Below are positions 46,840-56,234 of a stretch of 64,000 nucleotides of DNA, in pieces. The position numbers and the translations under genes were made by a program. Positions within the stretch are counted from its first letter, which is position 1. Every line of letters begins with the position of its first letter. Below the pieces are notes generated by a model. That model was not told the origin of the DNA and did not search any database. It saw only the letters and a list, made by a program, of their open reading frames with translations. The stretch lies in NCBI GenBank assembly GCA_024643725.1, contig JAHEMJ010000005.1:1-64000 (forward strand), in the 5' to 3' direction. The stretch is from Crocinitomicaceae bacterium. Its GTDB lineage: Bacteria > Bacteroidota > Bacteroidia > Flavobacteriales_D > Crocinitomicaceae.

Positions 46840-47982
46840 ATGAAAAATGTAATCTACTGCTTGTTGTTTTTTGTGTTTTCAGCACATGGACAAGTATCCA
46901 CTGAAATGAATATGAATCTTGGAAATAGTTTGGTAAATACTCTGCCAGATGGAAGGTTTACCTTATCCGAAGCTGGGGCATCTTATTTTGCCAATCTTTC
47001 GTTGAACTGTATTTCTAAAACGTATCCACACTATTTTTACAAGGCGTTCAAAGACGAGGCACAAACCAGCAACCCGAAAAAAGTTTGGCCTTCTTTCTGC
47101 GGATGCTATGACTGGCATAGCAGTGTGCACAATCATTGGTGCATGATAAAAATCCTTAAGTTGTATCCCAATATCCCGGAAGCGAAGGAAATGAGAAATC
47201 GTTTGAACGAAAGCTTTAAAGCCGAGAAAATTCAAGAAGAGTTGAATTATGTTCGAACACATGAAAATGGGTTATTTGAATTTCCTTATGGACAAGCATG
47301 GGTGCTGAAAATGGCAGAGGAATTAAGCACATGGAAAGATCATGACGCGCAAAGATGGCTTGCGAATTTAGCGCCATTGAGTGATTATGTGGCATTGGTT
47401 CATTCCATCGTGTGGAAAAATGTAGACAAAGTAGAGCTTTCCGGAAGTCATGACAGTCCAGCAATGGCCCTGTCTTTCGCCTATGATTATGCCAATCAAT
47501 TCAATGATGAAAAATTGAAAAAAGTGGTCTCGTCGGCTGCCATGAAATACTATGGTAAAATTCAAAATACAAGCATCGAAAAAGAACCTTATGAATACGA
47601 CTTTATGTCCGCAAGTTTACTCGTTGCCGATTTAATGCGCAAAGTCATGACTCCAGAAAAGTATGTGAAATGGTGCAAGAAATTTTGTCCGAGCCTTTTT
47701 ATTTCTGATCAAGTACATGTTGCTTTGCAAATCAAACGCACGTCAAAGCATGATGGTTATGAGTCGCATTGGGATGGCTACCATTTAAATCGCATCTGGT
47801 GTTTGAACGGTATGTTAAAAACGTTGCCTGAAGGAACCTTAGATGCAGCTACGAAAGCAGAGTGGGTGTTGGCCATGAATCAAATGTGGGACTATGCGCA
47901 AGAAAGTATTGGAAAAGGAAATTACGACATCGACCATTGGTTGTCGTCTTTCTCCGTTTTTGCTTTAATTGGCTACGAGTAA
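46840..47982 (+). CDS. DUF2891 secreted protein
   Basis: 380 residues from the ATG at 46840; a TTG at 46825 is the longer option. Signal peptide NVIYCLLFFVFSAHG. The mature part carries DUF2891 hallmarks: PSFCGCYDWHSSVHNHWCMIK (about residues 85-105), FPYGQAWVLKMAEEL and ELSGSHDSPAMALSFA, and DGYESHWDGYHLNRIW late in the protein. The fold is predicted to be an alpha/alpha barrel as in glycoside-processing proteins; activity is unknown. The final 18 bases overlap the convergent cmk. Confidence 0.88.
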   Translation: MKNVIYCLLFFVFSAHGQVSTEMNMNLGNSLVNTLPDGRFTLSEAGASYFANLSLNCISKTYPHYFYKAFKDEAQTSNPKKVWPSFCGCYDWHSSVHNHWCMIKILKLYPNIPEAKEMRNRLNESFKAEKIQEELNYVRTHENGLFEFPYGQAWVLKMAEELSTWKDHDAQRWLANLAPLSDYVALVHSIVWKNVDKVELSGSHDSPAMALSFAYDYANQFNDEKLKKVVSSAAMKYYGKIQNTSIEKEPYEYDFMSASLLVADLMRKVMTPEKYVKWCKKFCPSLFISDQVHVALQIKRTSKHDGYESHWDGYHLNRIWCLNGMLKTLPEGTLDAATKAEWVLAMNQMWDYAQESIGKGNYDIDHWLSSFSVFALIGYE

Positions 47983-48654
47983 GGCAACTTTTTGCAAGAC
48001 CCATTCCAACTGTTCTTCTTTGGATAAATGAGAATTGTCCAAAACAAGGGCATCCGCAACTTGAATCAAAGGGCTTTCTTCTCTTGTTGAATCTAAATGA
48101 TCGCGTTCCGCTAAGTTTTCTCGCACCTCATCACGATTCATAAGGATGCCTTTCGCTTTCATTTCTGCTAAACGACGTTGGACGCGGATTTCCGGATCTG
48201 CTGTCACGAACAATTTCAATTCTGCATTTGGAAAAACAACGGATCCAATGTCACGTCCATCCATGACAATCCCGCCTTTTTCACCCATTTTCTGTTGTGC
48301 TTCCACCAACTTTTCACGGATTGGTTTGTAGGCCGCTACAATGGAAACAATACCCGCGACTTCTGGTTGACGAATGGCATCAGAAACATCTGATCCATTT
48401 AAGAAAATATGTAATTCTTGATCGATGACTTCGAAATGAATAGCCATTTGTTTCAACTGTGCATTGATTGCTTCTTTTTCCAAAACACCATTTTGAATCA
48501 ATTGATGGTTCAAGCAATACAAAGCAGCGGCACGATACATGGCTCCAGAATCAATAAACACGTAGTTCAAGCGCTTGGCCAAATCTTTGGCAAGTGTGCT
48601 TTTTCCACATGCGGAGAATCCGTCAATAGCGATGGTGATTTTTCGTTGATTCAT
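47965..48654 (-). CDS. cmk: cytidylate kinase
   Basis: 229 residues, full length. P-loop IDGFSACGKSTLAKDLA (residues 10-26), DSGAMYRAAALY for CMP binding, VMDGRDIGSVVFPNAELKLFVTA and the lid Arg region RRLAEMKAKG. It phosphorylates CMP and dCMP. The transcript may start on the ATG itself (box at 48659). Confidence 0.96.
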   Translation of the reverse strand: MNQRKITIAIDGFSACGKSTLAKDLAKRLNYVFIDSGAMYRAAALYCLNHQLIQNGVLEKEAINAQLKQMAIHFEVIDQELHIFLNGSDVSDAIRQPEVAGIVSIVAAYKPIREKLVEAQQKMGEKGGIVMDGRDIGSVVFPNAELKLFVTADPEIRVQRRLAEMKAKGILMNRDEVRENLAERDHLDSTREESPLIQVADALVLDNSHLSKEEQLEWVLQKVALLVAN

Positions 48655-48658
48655 GTGT

Positions 48659-48666
48659 CAAAAATA
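48659..48666 (-). promoter_or_regulatory. -7 promoter box for cmk
   Basis: TATTTTTG on the minus strand, only four bases before the cmk ATG, a leaderless arrangement. Confidence 0.6.
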
Positions 48667-48706
48667 CTTCTTTTGCGCTGAATATAGATTCGTCAGGAAC
48701 TTCAGG

Positions 48707-48735
48707 GCAAAAAAAAGCCTCCCGGAGGAGGCTTT
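48707..48735 (-). terminator. intrinsic terminator of the GAPDH gene
   Basis: Stem AAAGCCTCC/GGAGGCTTT with a four-base loop; on the minus strand it runs into a long T tract just after the GAPDH stop. Confidence 0.9.
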
Positions 48736-48739
48736 CTCA

Positions 48740-50185
48740 TTAATAGTAAATGGCTCTTCGTACTTTCGAAATGTATTTCGCTAGTCGAATCACTTGTTTC
48801 GTGTAACCGAATTCATTGTCGTACCAAGCGTATAACACCACATTCTTCCCATCGACTGAAGCAATCGTTGCATTCGAGTCAAATACGGAGCAGCAAGTAT
48901 TGCCAATGATGTCGCTAGAAACCAATTCTGGATCAAATGAATAGTGAATTTGATTCACTAACTCGCCGTTCAAAGCGGCATCTTTAATCGCTGCGTTTAC
49001 TTCTTCAACAGTTGTTCCTTTTCCAAGTTCAAGACTTAAGATGGCCAATGAACCATTTGGTGTTGGGACACGCACGGCATTTGCCGTTAATTTGTCTTTT
49101 AAATCTGGAATCACTTTTGTGACAGCGCTACCGGCACCGGTTGAAGTGATGACCATGTTTATCGCTGCTGAACGTCCACGACGCACTTTTTTGTGCATGT
49201 TATCCAACAAGTTTTGGTCATTTGTATAGGCATGAACCGTTTCGATGTGACCTTTTACAACCCCAAATTTATCGTTTACGACTTTTAGAATAGGGGAGAT
49301 CGCATTTGTTGTACAAGAAGCTGCAGAGAAAATGTTTTCATTTTCGATGTCCAAAGTCCCTTGGTTGATTCCGTAAACGATGTTTGGAACTTCTTTTCCA
49401 GGAGCAGTTAACAATACTTTCGATACACCTTTTGCCTGTAAATGGCGGGAAAGTGCTTCTCTATTTGTGAAAACACCAGTATTGTCGATAATCAATGCGT
49501 TGTTGATGCCAAATTGCGTATAATCGATGTCCTCTGGATTCGATGCGTCAATCATGTGAACAATTTGTCCATTGATCACCAGGCTTTTGTTAGCTAAGTC
49601 CTCGATCACTGTTCCTTTGAACGCACCATGAACGGAGTCGTTGCGCAACAAAGACGCACGTTTAATGATGTCAGCATCACTTGATCCACGCGTAACGATT
49701 GCTCTCAATCGCAATTGTTGACCTTTACCTGCTTGTTTGATTAACTCGCGTGCTGCCAAACGTCCAATTCGACCAAAACCGTACAATACCACATCACGCG
49801 GTTCAATCGCTTGTTGCGCTGGTAGTTGTCCGAGTTTTTGAGCTAAGAATTCAGCTTTCGATGTGAAATTTGCTTGTTCTGCTAACCACTCACTTGCTAA
49901 CTTCCCGATGTCCAATTTAGATGCTGTAACATCCATGTTCATTAAAGCAACAGCTAACTCAGAAGTGGTAAACACGTCAATCGGTTTATTCACGACTTTC
50001 TTCGCGTACTCATGTAGGTTAAGAATTTCTGAAATGGTCACATCCGTTAAGTGATTACGGAACAATACCAATTCAATTCCTTTGTCGTAAAGTAGTTCAC
50101 CTACTTTACTTTGCAACGTTACCGCTGCGCGCTCCTGCTCAATGTGCGAATGGAGCTCCTTTTCATAGCCATCTTTCGATTCCAT
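48740..50185 (-). CDS. gap: glyceraldehyde-3-phosphate dehydrogenase with N-terminal extension
   Basis: 481 residues, against ~335 for the classical enzyme. The dehydrogenase begins only at about residue 131 with DVVLYGFGRIGRLAARELI. The catalytic SAASCTTNAISPIL has Cys291, and YDNEFGYTKQVIRLA closes the domain. The first ~130 residues are helical with no recognised motif (QSKVGELLYDKGIELVLFRN). Long GAPDHs of this type occur in Bacteroidota and some other bacteria; the extension may affect assembly or regulation. The direction of use (glycolysis or gluconeogenesis) is not evident. Confidence 0.93.
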   Translation of the reverse strand: MESKDGYEKELHSHIEQERAAVTLQSKVGELLYDKGIELVLFRNHLTDVTISEILNLHEYAKKVVNKPIDVFTTSELAVALMNMDVTASKLDIGKLASEWLAEQANFTSKAEFLAQKLGQLPAQQAIEPRDVVLYGFGRIGRLAARELIKQAGKGQQLRLRAIVTRGSSDADIIKRASLLRNDSVHGAFKGTVIEDLANKSLVINGQIVHMIDASNPEDIDYTQFGINNALIIDNTGVFTNREALSRHLQAKGVSKVLLTAPGKEVPNIVYGINQGTLDIENENIFSAASCTTNAISPILKVVNDKFGVVKGHIETVHAYTNDQNLLDNMHKKVRRGRSAAINMVITSTGAGSAVTKVIPDLKDKLTANAVRVPTPNGSLAILSLELGKGTTVEEVNAAIKDAALNGELVNQIHYSFDPELVSSDIIGNTCCSVFDSNATIASVDGKNVVLYAWYDNEFGYTKQVIRLAKYISKVRRAIYY

Positions 50186-50237
50186 TTTTTTACTTGTTTT
50201 TATGTTGATTGATTGTTGATTTCAAAAAATATTGGAA

Positions 50238-50272
50238 GAAAAAAAGGCTGTCCACTTACGCAGACAGCCTCA
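50238..50272 (-). terminator. intrinsic terminator of rpoD
   Basis: Stem AGGCTGTC/GACAGCCT with a ten-base loop, followed on the minus strand by a T-rich tract, nine bases after the rpoD stop. Confidence 0.9.
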
Positions 50273-50278
50273 CAATGA

Positions 50279-51145
50279 TTATCCTAAGTAGGACTTCAGT
50301 AATTTGTTTCGAGACGTATGACGCAGTCGTCGAATCGCTTTCTCTTTAATTTGTCGAACACGCTCACGTGTCAAGTTGAATTTAGCGCCGATTTCTTCGA
50401 GCGTCAAACCGTGATTCATACCGATTCCGAAGAATAAACGGATGATTTCACGTTCTTTATCTGTCAAAGTGCTCAATGAACGTTCGATTTCTTTTTGTAA
50501 AGATTCCGCCATTAATGCTTGATCGGTGCGAGGTGCATCTGTGTTCGCCATGACATCCATTAGGGTACCACCATCTTCGTTGGAAGATAACGGTGCATCC
50601 ATGGATACGTGACGGCCAGATACATTTAGACTTTCCTTGATTTTATCTTCCGGAACTTCTAATGCTTCTGCCAATTCCTCAGCTGAAGGTGGACGTTCGA
50701 ATTCTTGCTCTAGACGCGAAAACGCTTTATTGATTTTATTTAATGATCCTACTTGGTTCAATGGCAAACGTACAATTCGTGCTTGTTCAGCTAATGCTTG
50801 CAAGATTGATTGACGAATCCACCAAACGGCGTAAGAGATAAATTTAAATCCACGTGTTTCGTCGAATTTTTGTGCTGCCTTGATTAGGCCTAAGTTTCCT
50901 TCGTTGATTAAGTCAGGAAGCGTTAATCCTTGATTCTGGTATTGTTTGGCTACGGAAACAACAAAACGTAAGTTCGCTCTTGTTAGTTTCTCCAAAGCTT
51001 TTTGATCACCGGCTTTAATCTTTCTGGCTAATTCTACTTCTTCCTCCGCTGTAATTAATTCTTCACGACCAATGTCCTGAAGATATTTATCTAGTGATTG
51101 ACTCTCTCTATTGGTTATCGATTTGGTGATTTTAAGCTGTCTCAT
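50279..51145 (-). CDS. rpoD: primary RNA polymerase sigma factor (short, Bacteroidota type)
   Basis: 288 residues: it lacks region 1.1 and the non-conserved spacer of E. coli RpoD. Region 1.2 begins [16 protein letters not shown]. Region 2 contains [57 protein letters not shown]. Region 4.2 contains [30 protein letters not shown]. This sigma reads the TAnnTTTG/-33 promoters listed in this annotation. A 160-base leader region upstream has only a weak box-like TTACTTTG. Confidence 0.97.
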   Translation of the reverse strand: MRQLKITKSITNRESQSLDKYLQDIGREELITAEEEVELARKIKAGDQKALEKLTRANLRFVVSVAKQYQNQGLTLPDLINEGNLGLIKAAQKFDETRGFKFISYAVWWIRQSILQALAEQARIVRLPLNQVGSLNKINKAFSRLEQEFERPPSAEELAEALEVPEDKIKESLNVSGRHVSMDAPLSSNEDGGTLMDVMANTDAPRTDQALMAESLQKEIERSLSTLTDKEREIIRLFFGIGMNHGLTLEEIGAKFNLTRERVRQIKEKAIRRLRHTSRNKLLKSYLG

Positions 51146-51305
51146 GCTGCTGAATACCTCTCTTTATTAGTTAATAATCTGATCTAATCTGTCGTAGTTG
51201 GAAGCAAAGTAACGCCAAAAATTGGGATTGAAAAAATTTAGTTTCCACAATTTATTAACTTTTATCAACGAGTTCTCAACCCTTCATTTTATTCGTTCAA
51301 AGCAC

Positions 51306-52772
51306 TTACAATCCAAGTCCTTTGTAATCGCGTTTTCCACTCTCAGTCATGATTTCAAGCAACACGCCTCGGTTCACGCCACTCAATTTTCCAGTGAGTT
51401 CCTCGACTGTTTCAATCGGCTCATTGTTCACTTTTAAGATAACATCGCCTTCATTGATTCCAACGGCTTTCAATTTTCCGGCTCCAAGGGTTTTTACTTT
51501 GACTCCGTAAGCGATGTTGAGCTCTTTTTTCTCTTTTTCACTCAAGTCGGCAAAACTTGCACCCAATGCTTGACTTTTGTTAATCTCTTCCTTGGACATC
51601 AACGATGTTTCACCTTCTTTGTTACGCAGAACAAGTTCGCGAATGACCTCATCACCATCTTTTTGTCGAACCGTCAACGCTACTTTGTCCCCCGGACGTC
51701 TCTTACCGATTTCTTCTTGAAGGGAAGAAACGGAATTCACTTCCTTGCTGCCAATTTTTAAGATCACATCACCGTCTTTTAATCCGGCCTTGTCCGCACT
51801 TCCATCTTCAATGACCTTCGCTACAAAAACACCTTTTAAATTTGGCAACTTGTTCTTTTCTTTGATTTCTTGCGAAACATCGGAAATTTGAACACCAAGA
51901 TATCCACGTTGAACAATTCCGTAATCAATCAGGTCGCTCATCACTTTTTGAACCAAATTCACGGGCACAGCAAAAGAATAACCACTGTAACTTCCTGTTT
52001 GGGATGCAATTGCAGTATTAATTCCGACTAATTGTCCTTGCGTATTCACGAGTGCGCCTCCGCTGTTCCCTGGATTAACAGCAGCATCTGTTTGAATAAA
52101 AGATTCAATCGGAACGATGTCTTGACCGTTGCGCTCACTCAATAAATTGATGTTTCGCGCTTTTGCTGAAACGATTCCAGCCGTGACCGTCGACGTCAAG
52201 TTAAATGGATTTCCCACTGCAAGAACCCATTCTCCGATTTTTAAATCATCGCTGTTTCCTAAAGGAATGGGCGTGAATCCGGAACCATCTATTTTTAAAA
52301 CGGCAATGTCTGTCGCTGGATCTGTACCAATGATTTTTGCCGTATATTTCGAATTGTCATTTAAGATCACTTCGATTTCACTAGCATTTTCAATCACGTG
52401 ATTATTTGTTACAATGTATCCTTCGGAGGATACGATCACTCCTGAACCTGAACTTGCACCGTATTGTTTGAATTCGCGTCCACCAGCACCTGGGCCATAA
52501 AATAACTCTTGAAATGGATCGCGTTGGAAGGTGGTTTGTACCACTTTCGTTGTAATGTGTACAACTGAATTAATGGTGTTTGCAGATGCTTCGGTAAAAT
52601 CTGCTCCTGCGGGAATCCCACTCATGGAAACTTGTCGGGCAAATCGATTTCCATCTAATACTTGCTCAGAAAGTTTCGTGGAAGAATGTTCTATAATGAC
52701 ATAAGTGGCTAAAGGTAAGGTTCCGCCAAGTATGCCTAATCCTAACATTTTAAAGTAACCTAAGAAATTCAT
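51306..52772 (-). CDS. degP: HtrA/Do-family periplasmic serine protease
   Basis: 488 residues. N-terminal hydrophobic segment (LGLGILGGTLPLATYVII), then a trypsin-like domain with His125 (TNNHVIEN), Asp155 (ATDIAVLK) and Ser237 (NPGNSGGAL). Two PDZ domains follow, the first starting at RGYLGVQISDV and the second near AYGVKVKTL. It degrades or refolds damaged envelope proteins. No sigma-E-like element is visible upstream. Confidence 0.96.
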   Translation of the reverse strand: MNFLGYFKMLGLGILGGTLPLATYVIIEHSSTKLSEQVLDGNRFARQVSMSGIPAGADFTEASANTINSVVHITTKVVQTTFQRDPFQELFYGPGAGGREFKQYGASSGSGVIVSSEGYIVTNNHVIENASEIEVILNDNSKYTAKIIGTDPATDIAVLKIDGSGFTPIPLGNSDDLKIGEWVLAVGNPFNLTSTVTAGIVSAKARNINLLSERNGQDIVPIESFIQTDAAVNPGNSGGALVNTQGQLVGINTAIASQTGSYSGYSFAVPVNLVQKVMSDLIDYGIVQRGYLGVQISDVSQEIKEKNKLPNLKGVFVAKVIEDGSADKAGLKDGDVILKIGSKEVNSVSSLQEEIGKRRPGDKVALTVRQKDGDEVIRELVLRNKEGETSLMSKEEINKSQALGASFADLSEKEKKELNIAYGVKVKTLGAGKLKAVGINEGDVILKVNNEPIETVEELTGKLSGVNRGVLLEIMTESGKRDYKGLGL

Positions 52773-52876
52773 AATAAAACAGTTTTTAAATGATCAATCC
52801 TCTAAACGCAAATTGTATTCCAAAAATTGCCTCAAAAATGTTAAATTTTGTTAAGAAATGATAGCGAATAATTCGA

Positions 52877-52884
52877 TACTTTTG
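52877..52884 (+). promoter_or_regulatory. -7 promoter box for the dapF operon
   Basis: TACTTTTG, ten bases before the dapF ATG. Confidence 0.6.
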
Positions 52885-52894
52885 TTCAGGCTTT

Positions 52895-53671
52895 ATGCAG
52901 ATTGAATTTTCGAAATATCAGGGAACAGGAAACGATTTCATTTTGGTGGATAATCGTTCGGGGGAATGTGACAATTTGTCTCAGTCTGACATTCAGTTTT
53001 ACTGTGACAGACGCTTTGGCATTGGTGCGGACGGACTCATCCTCGTACAGCATTGTACAGAAGCGGCCTTTGAAATGGTCTATTACAATGCCGATGGCTC
53101 TCAGTCCTTCTGCGGAAATGGGGCGCGTTGCACTGTCCATTTCGCCTCTACCTTAGGCATTGACACGCGCAATGTGATTTTTAAAGCCATCGATGGATTA
53201 CATCAAGCCTCACAATGTGGGGATGAGGTACGAATTCACATGCAAGATGTGTCTGGGATTTCTCGCGATGGAGCGGACTTTGTCCTGCATACTGGTTCGC
53301 CACACTACGTGCGTATTTCCGAAGATCATTCGACCAGCAATGTGTTGCAAACAGGAAAATCAATTCGCTACAATGATACCTATCGACATGACGGAATTAA
53401 TGTGAATTTGCTTTCTATTGAAAATGACGGCATTTCTGTAGCAACATATGAACGCGGTGTGGAGGATGAAACACTTTCTTGTGGAACCGGTGTGACCGCT
53501 TGTGCCTTAGTGTATGCGCTGCTCACTGAAGAAACGACACAGCATGTCAATGTACAAACGAAAGGTGGACAGTTACAAGTGTATTGGAAAAAAACAGATG
53601 GTGGATTTCAGGATATCTTCTTAGTGGGTCCGGCCAGTTTTGTGTTTAAAGGAAATATTGAACGATGTTAG
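52895..53671 (+). CDS. dapF: diaminopimelate epimerase
   Basis: 258 residues. The two catalytic cysteines are Cys73 (DGSQSFCGNGARC) and Cys196 (ETLSCGTGVTACA), and the opening KYQGTGNDFILVDN is typical. It converts LL- to meso-diaminopimelate for lysine and peptidoglycan. First gene of a dense five-gene unit; it overlaps the next gene by seven bases. Confidence 0.96.
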   Translation: MQIEFSKYQGTGNDFILVDNRSGECDNLSQSDIQFYCDRRFGIGADGLILVQHCTEAAFEMVYYNADGSQSFCGNGARCTVHFASTLGIDTRNVIFKAIDGLHQASQCGDEVRIHMQDVSGISRDGADFVLHTGSPHYVRISEDHSTSNVLQTGKSIRYNDTYRHDGINVNLLSIENDGISVATYERGVEDETLSCGTGVTACALVYALLTEETTQHVNVQTKGGQLQVYWKKTDGGFQDIFLVGPASFVFKGNIERC

Positions 53672-54192
53672 TTGGTTCCAACGTATACCTAAGAGCAGTC
53701 GAAAAATCCGATGCGACTTCCATTTATATGTGGGAGAATAATCCAGAAAATTGGAAAGTGTCGAATACCGAAGTTCCTTTTTCCATGTTCGATATCATGG
53801 CTCTGATTGAACATCAAGCGGATTTAAGGAAGTCAGGACAATTGCGTTTAGTGATTCTTGAAAAAGAATCTGAACGAGCAGTGGGTGTCATTGACCTTTA
53901 CGAGGTGAATTTTAAACATGGGTATGCCTCCGTTGGAATTCTCATCGCAATGGATGCTGATCGTGGAAAAGGATTTGCTTCGGAAGCATTGCAGCTACTC
54001 ATTGGATACACACGCGATTACTTGGAATTGCGAAATTTACAGTGTTCCATCCATGGAGACAATGAAGCAAGCATCGCTTTGTTTGAACGCATGAACTTTC
54101 GAAAAATAGGCGTTCGCAAAGGATGGTTGAAATACAAAGGAAAAGAAATAGATGAATTAAGTTATCAGTTATGTCTAAAGGAAAATACCTAA
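53665..54192 (+). CDS. GNAT-family N-acetyltransferase (RimJ/RimL-like)
   Basis: 175 residues. GNAT fold in order: YLRAVEKSDATSIYMWEN, GVIDLYEVNFKHGYASVGILIAMDADRGKGFASEALQLLIGYTRDYL with the acetyl-CoA loop (R-G-K-G-F-A), and the DNEASIALFERMNFRKIG ending strand-helix. It resembles SpeG/RimL-type acetyltransferases of amines or protein N-termini; substrate unknown. It lies between dapF and mltG with overlaps at both ends. Confidence 0.9.
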   Translation: MLVGSNVYLRAVEKSDATSIYMWENNPENWKVSNTEVPFSMFDIMALIEHQADLRKSGQLRLVILEKESERAVGVIDLYEVNFKHGYASVGILIAMDADRGKGFASEALQLLIGYTRDYLELRNLQCSIHGDNEASIALFERMNFRKIGVRKGWLKYKGKEIDELSYQLCLKENT

Positions 54193-55241
54193 TTATTGGT
54201 GGTGTATTGGTGGTGGTTGGATTGATTTTTGTCCTACCGAAAGCCTTATTATTCCTCGCAGGAAACCACAAAAGCATCAATGCAAGTCAACAAGCATTTT
54301 ACATCAGTGGAGCCATTGAATTAAACGATTTGGCGGATCAATTGGTGAAAGAAAAATTAATTGACGATGCGTCTTCCTTTATTTCAGTAGGCGAATACAA
54401 AGGATTAAACAGTCAAACGATTGCTGCAGGAAAGTACCTGATTGAACCGGGGACAAATTACCGTGGACTTTTAAATGGTTTTACCAAAAACTCCAATGGC
54501 AACGGAAATGCAGAAGTGGAAGTAGAAGTTACGTTCAATAATTGCCGTGATATTTATCAAATGGCGGGAAAAGTATCAAAATGCTTGGATGTGGATAGCT
54601 CACGGTTGGTTTCTTATTTACTAGATGGACAAACATTGTCCAAGCTTGGATTCACGGTGGAACAACTTCCGGCTTTATTTATTCCAGATAGCTATCAAAT
54701 GTATTGGGATTCAAATGAGTCACAATTTGTTGATCGAATGGCGAATGAATTTAAAAACTTCTGGACTACCGAACGAAAAGCTAAGTTGAAAAAGATAGGT
54801 TTGGAATCACCAAGTCAAGCTGTGACAATGGCAAGCATCGTGTATTCAGAACAGTCCGTGAATTCGGATGAATGGCCGATTATTGCGGGACTTTATTTAA
54901 ATCGTGTCAATCAAGGCATTCGCTTGCAATCTGATCCAACCTTTAAATTTTGTTGGGGCGATCAATTGAAAGGTGTTCAGCGCTTGTTGGAAGTTCATCG
55001 CAACATTGATTGTCCATACAATACTTATAAAATTAATGGCTTGCCTCCGGGTCCCATTTGCCTGCCTTCACCTAAGGTTGTAGATGCCGTATTGAACCGT
55101 GCGGATGTAGATTACATTTATATGTGTGCGAAGCCAGATTATTCTGGACGACATAATTTTGCTGTTTCAGGAGCGGAACACATGCGAAATGCGGATGCTT
55201 TCCAATCGTGGTTGGCAGCAGAACTTAGAAAAAAGAACTAG
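54171..55241 (+). CDS. mltG: endolytic peptidoglycan transglycosylase MltG
   Basis: 356 residues. One N-terminal membrane helix (YLIIGGVLVVVGLIFVLPKALLFLA), a LysM-like region, then the YceG core: IPDSYQMYWDS, MASIVYSEQSVNSDEWPIIAGLYLNRV with the catalytic Glu, QGIRLQSDPTFKF, and YNTYKINGLPPGPICLPS near the end. It cuts nascent glycan strands and so sets their length. It overlaps the GNAT gene by 22 bases. Confidence 0.95.
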   Translation: MSKGKYLIIGGVLVVVGLIFVLPKALLFLAGNHKSINASQQAFYISGAIELNDLADQLVKEKLIDDASSFISVGEYKGLNSQTIAAGKYLIEPGTNYRGLLNGFTKNSNGNGNAEVEVEVTFNNCRDIYQMAGKVSKCLDVDSSRLVSYLLDGQTLSKLGFTVEQLPALFIPDSYQMYWDSNESQFVDRMANEFKNFWTTERKAKLKKIGLESPSQAVTMASIVYSEQSVNSDEWPIIAGLYLNRVNQGIRLQSDPTFKFCWGDQLKGVQRLLEVHRNIDCPYNTYKINGLPPGPICLPSPKVVDAVLNRADVDYIYMCAKPDYSGRHNFAVSGAEHMRNADAFQSWLAAELRKKN

Positions 55242-55244
55242 TCT

Positions 55245-56234
55245 ATGAAAAGAAGAAACTTTCTTAAACTTGGCGCGGCAACTGGAATTCTCAGTTTGAT
55301 TGAGCCCGCAAAAGCGGCTAATGTAGTTGCCACTTCAGCGAGCGGAACGGCGAAAGGTCCGATCGTGCTTTCCACATGGATTCATGGGCTCGATGCCAAT
55401 AAAGCGGCGTGGGAGGTTTTGAAAAATGGTGGATCTGCGTTGGATGCTGTTGAAAAAGGTGTCCGTGTAACGGAATCAGATATAACGAATCGTAGCGTTG
55501 GAATTGGCGGTCGTCCTGATCGCGATGGTCATGTCACCTTGGATGCATGTATCATGGACGAGCGTTCACGCTGTGGATCCGTTGCATGTTTGGAAGGAAT
55601 TGCACATCCGATATCAGTGGCACGTGCGGTGATGGAAAAAACACAACACGTCATGTTGGTTGGTGATGGCGCACGTCAATTTGCGTTGGATTATGGATTT
55701 GACACCATCAAAACACCGATTCCAGAAGTCAAAAAAGATTACGAGAAGTGGAAAAAAGAAAATAAGGACGTATTTAAAAAACCGGAAATCAACCACGAGA
55801 ATCACGATACGATTGGAATGATTGCCATGGACGCCAAAGGAAACTTAAGTGGGGCGTGTACAACCAGTGGTTGGGCATATAAAATGCATGGACGCGTGGG
55901 TGACTCGCCGATCATTGGTGCAGGATTGTTCATCGATCAAGAAGTTGGTGCAGCAACATCCACTGGATTAGGTGAAGCCATTATTCGAGTTGCAGGAAGT
56001 CATACGGTGGTGGAATTAATGCGTCACGGATACACGCCGTACGATGCATGTAAAGAAGCATGTATGCGCATTATCAAAAAACACGATGACTTGACAGGCC
56101 TGCAATGTGGATTTATCGCACTGGATAAAGATGGAAATTATGGAGCGTATTCCATTTACGCAGGATTCAACTTTGCCTTGAGAACTATGGAAGAGGAGAA
56201 AATGGTGGATGCAACCTTTGATCGAAACTGGTAA
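55245..56234 (+). CDS. glycosylasparaginase (N4-GlcNAc-asparaginase) with Tat signal
   Basis: 329 residues. The N-terminus KRRNFLKLGAATGILSLIEPAKA is a twin-arginine signal, so the enzyme is exported folded, matching TatA in this window. The Ntn-hydrolase self-cleavage site is HDTIGM with Thr189 becoming the new N-terminal nucleophile, and GRVGDSPIIGAG follows as in glycosylasparaginases. It releases N-linked glycans from asparagine. The neighbouring beta-mannosidase makes an N-glycan breakdown pair likely. Confidence 0.92.
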   Translation: MKRRNFLKLGAATGILSLIEPAKAANVVATSASGTAKGPIVLSTWIHGLDANKAAWEVLKNGGSALDAVEKGVRVTESDITNRSVGIGGRPDRDGHVTLDACIMDERSRCGSVACLEGIAHPISVARAVMEKTQHVMLVGDGARQFALDYGFDTIKTPIPEVKKDYEKWKKENKDVFKKPEINHENHDTIGMIAMDAKGNLSGACTTSGWAYKMHGRVGDSPIIGAGLFIDQEVGAATSTGLGEAIIRVAGSHTVVELMRHGYTPYDACKEACMRIIKKHDDLTGLQCGFIALDKDGNYGAYSIYAGFNFALRTMEEEKMVDATFDRNW

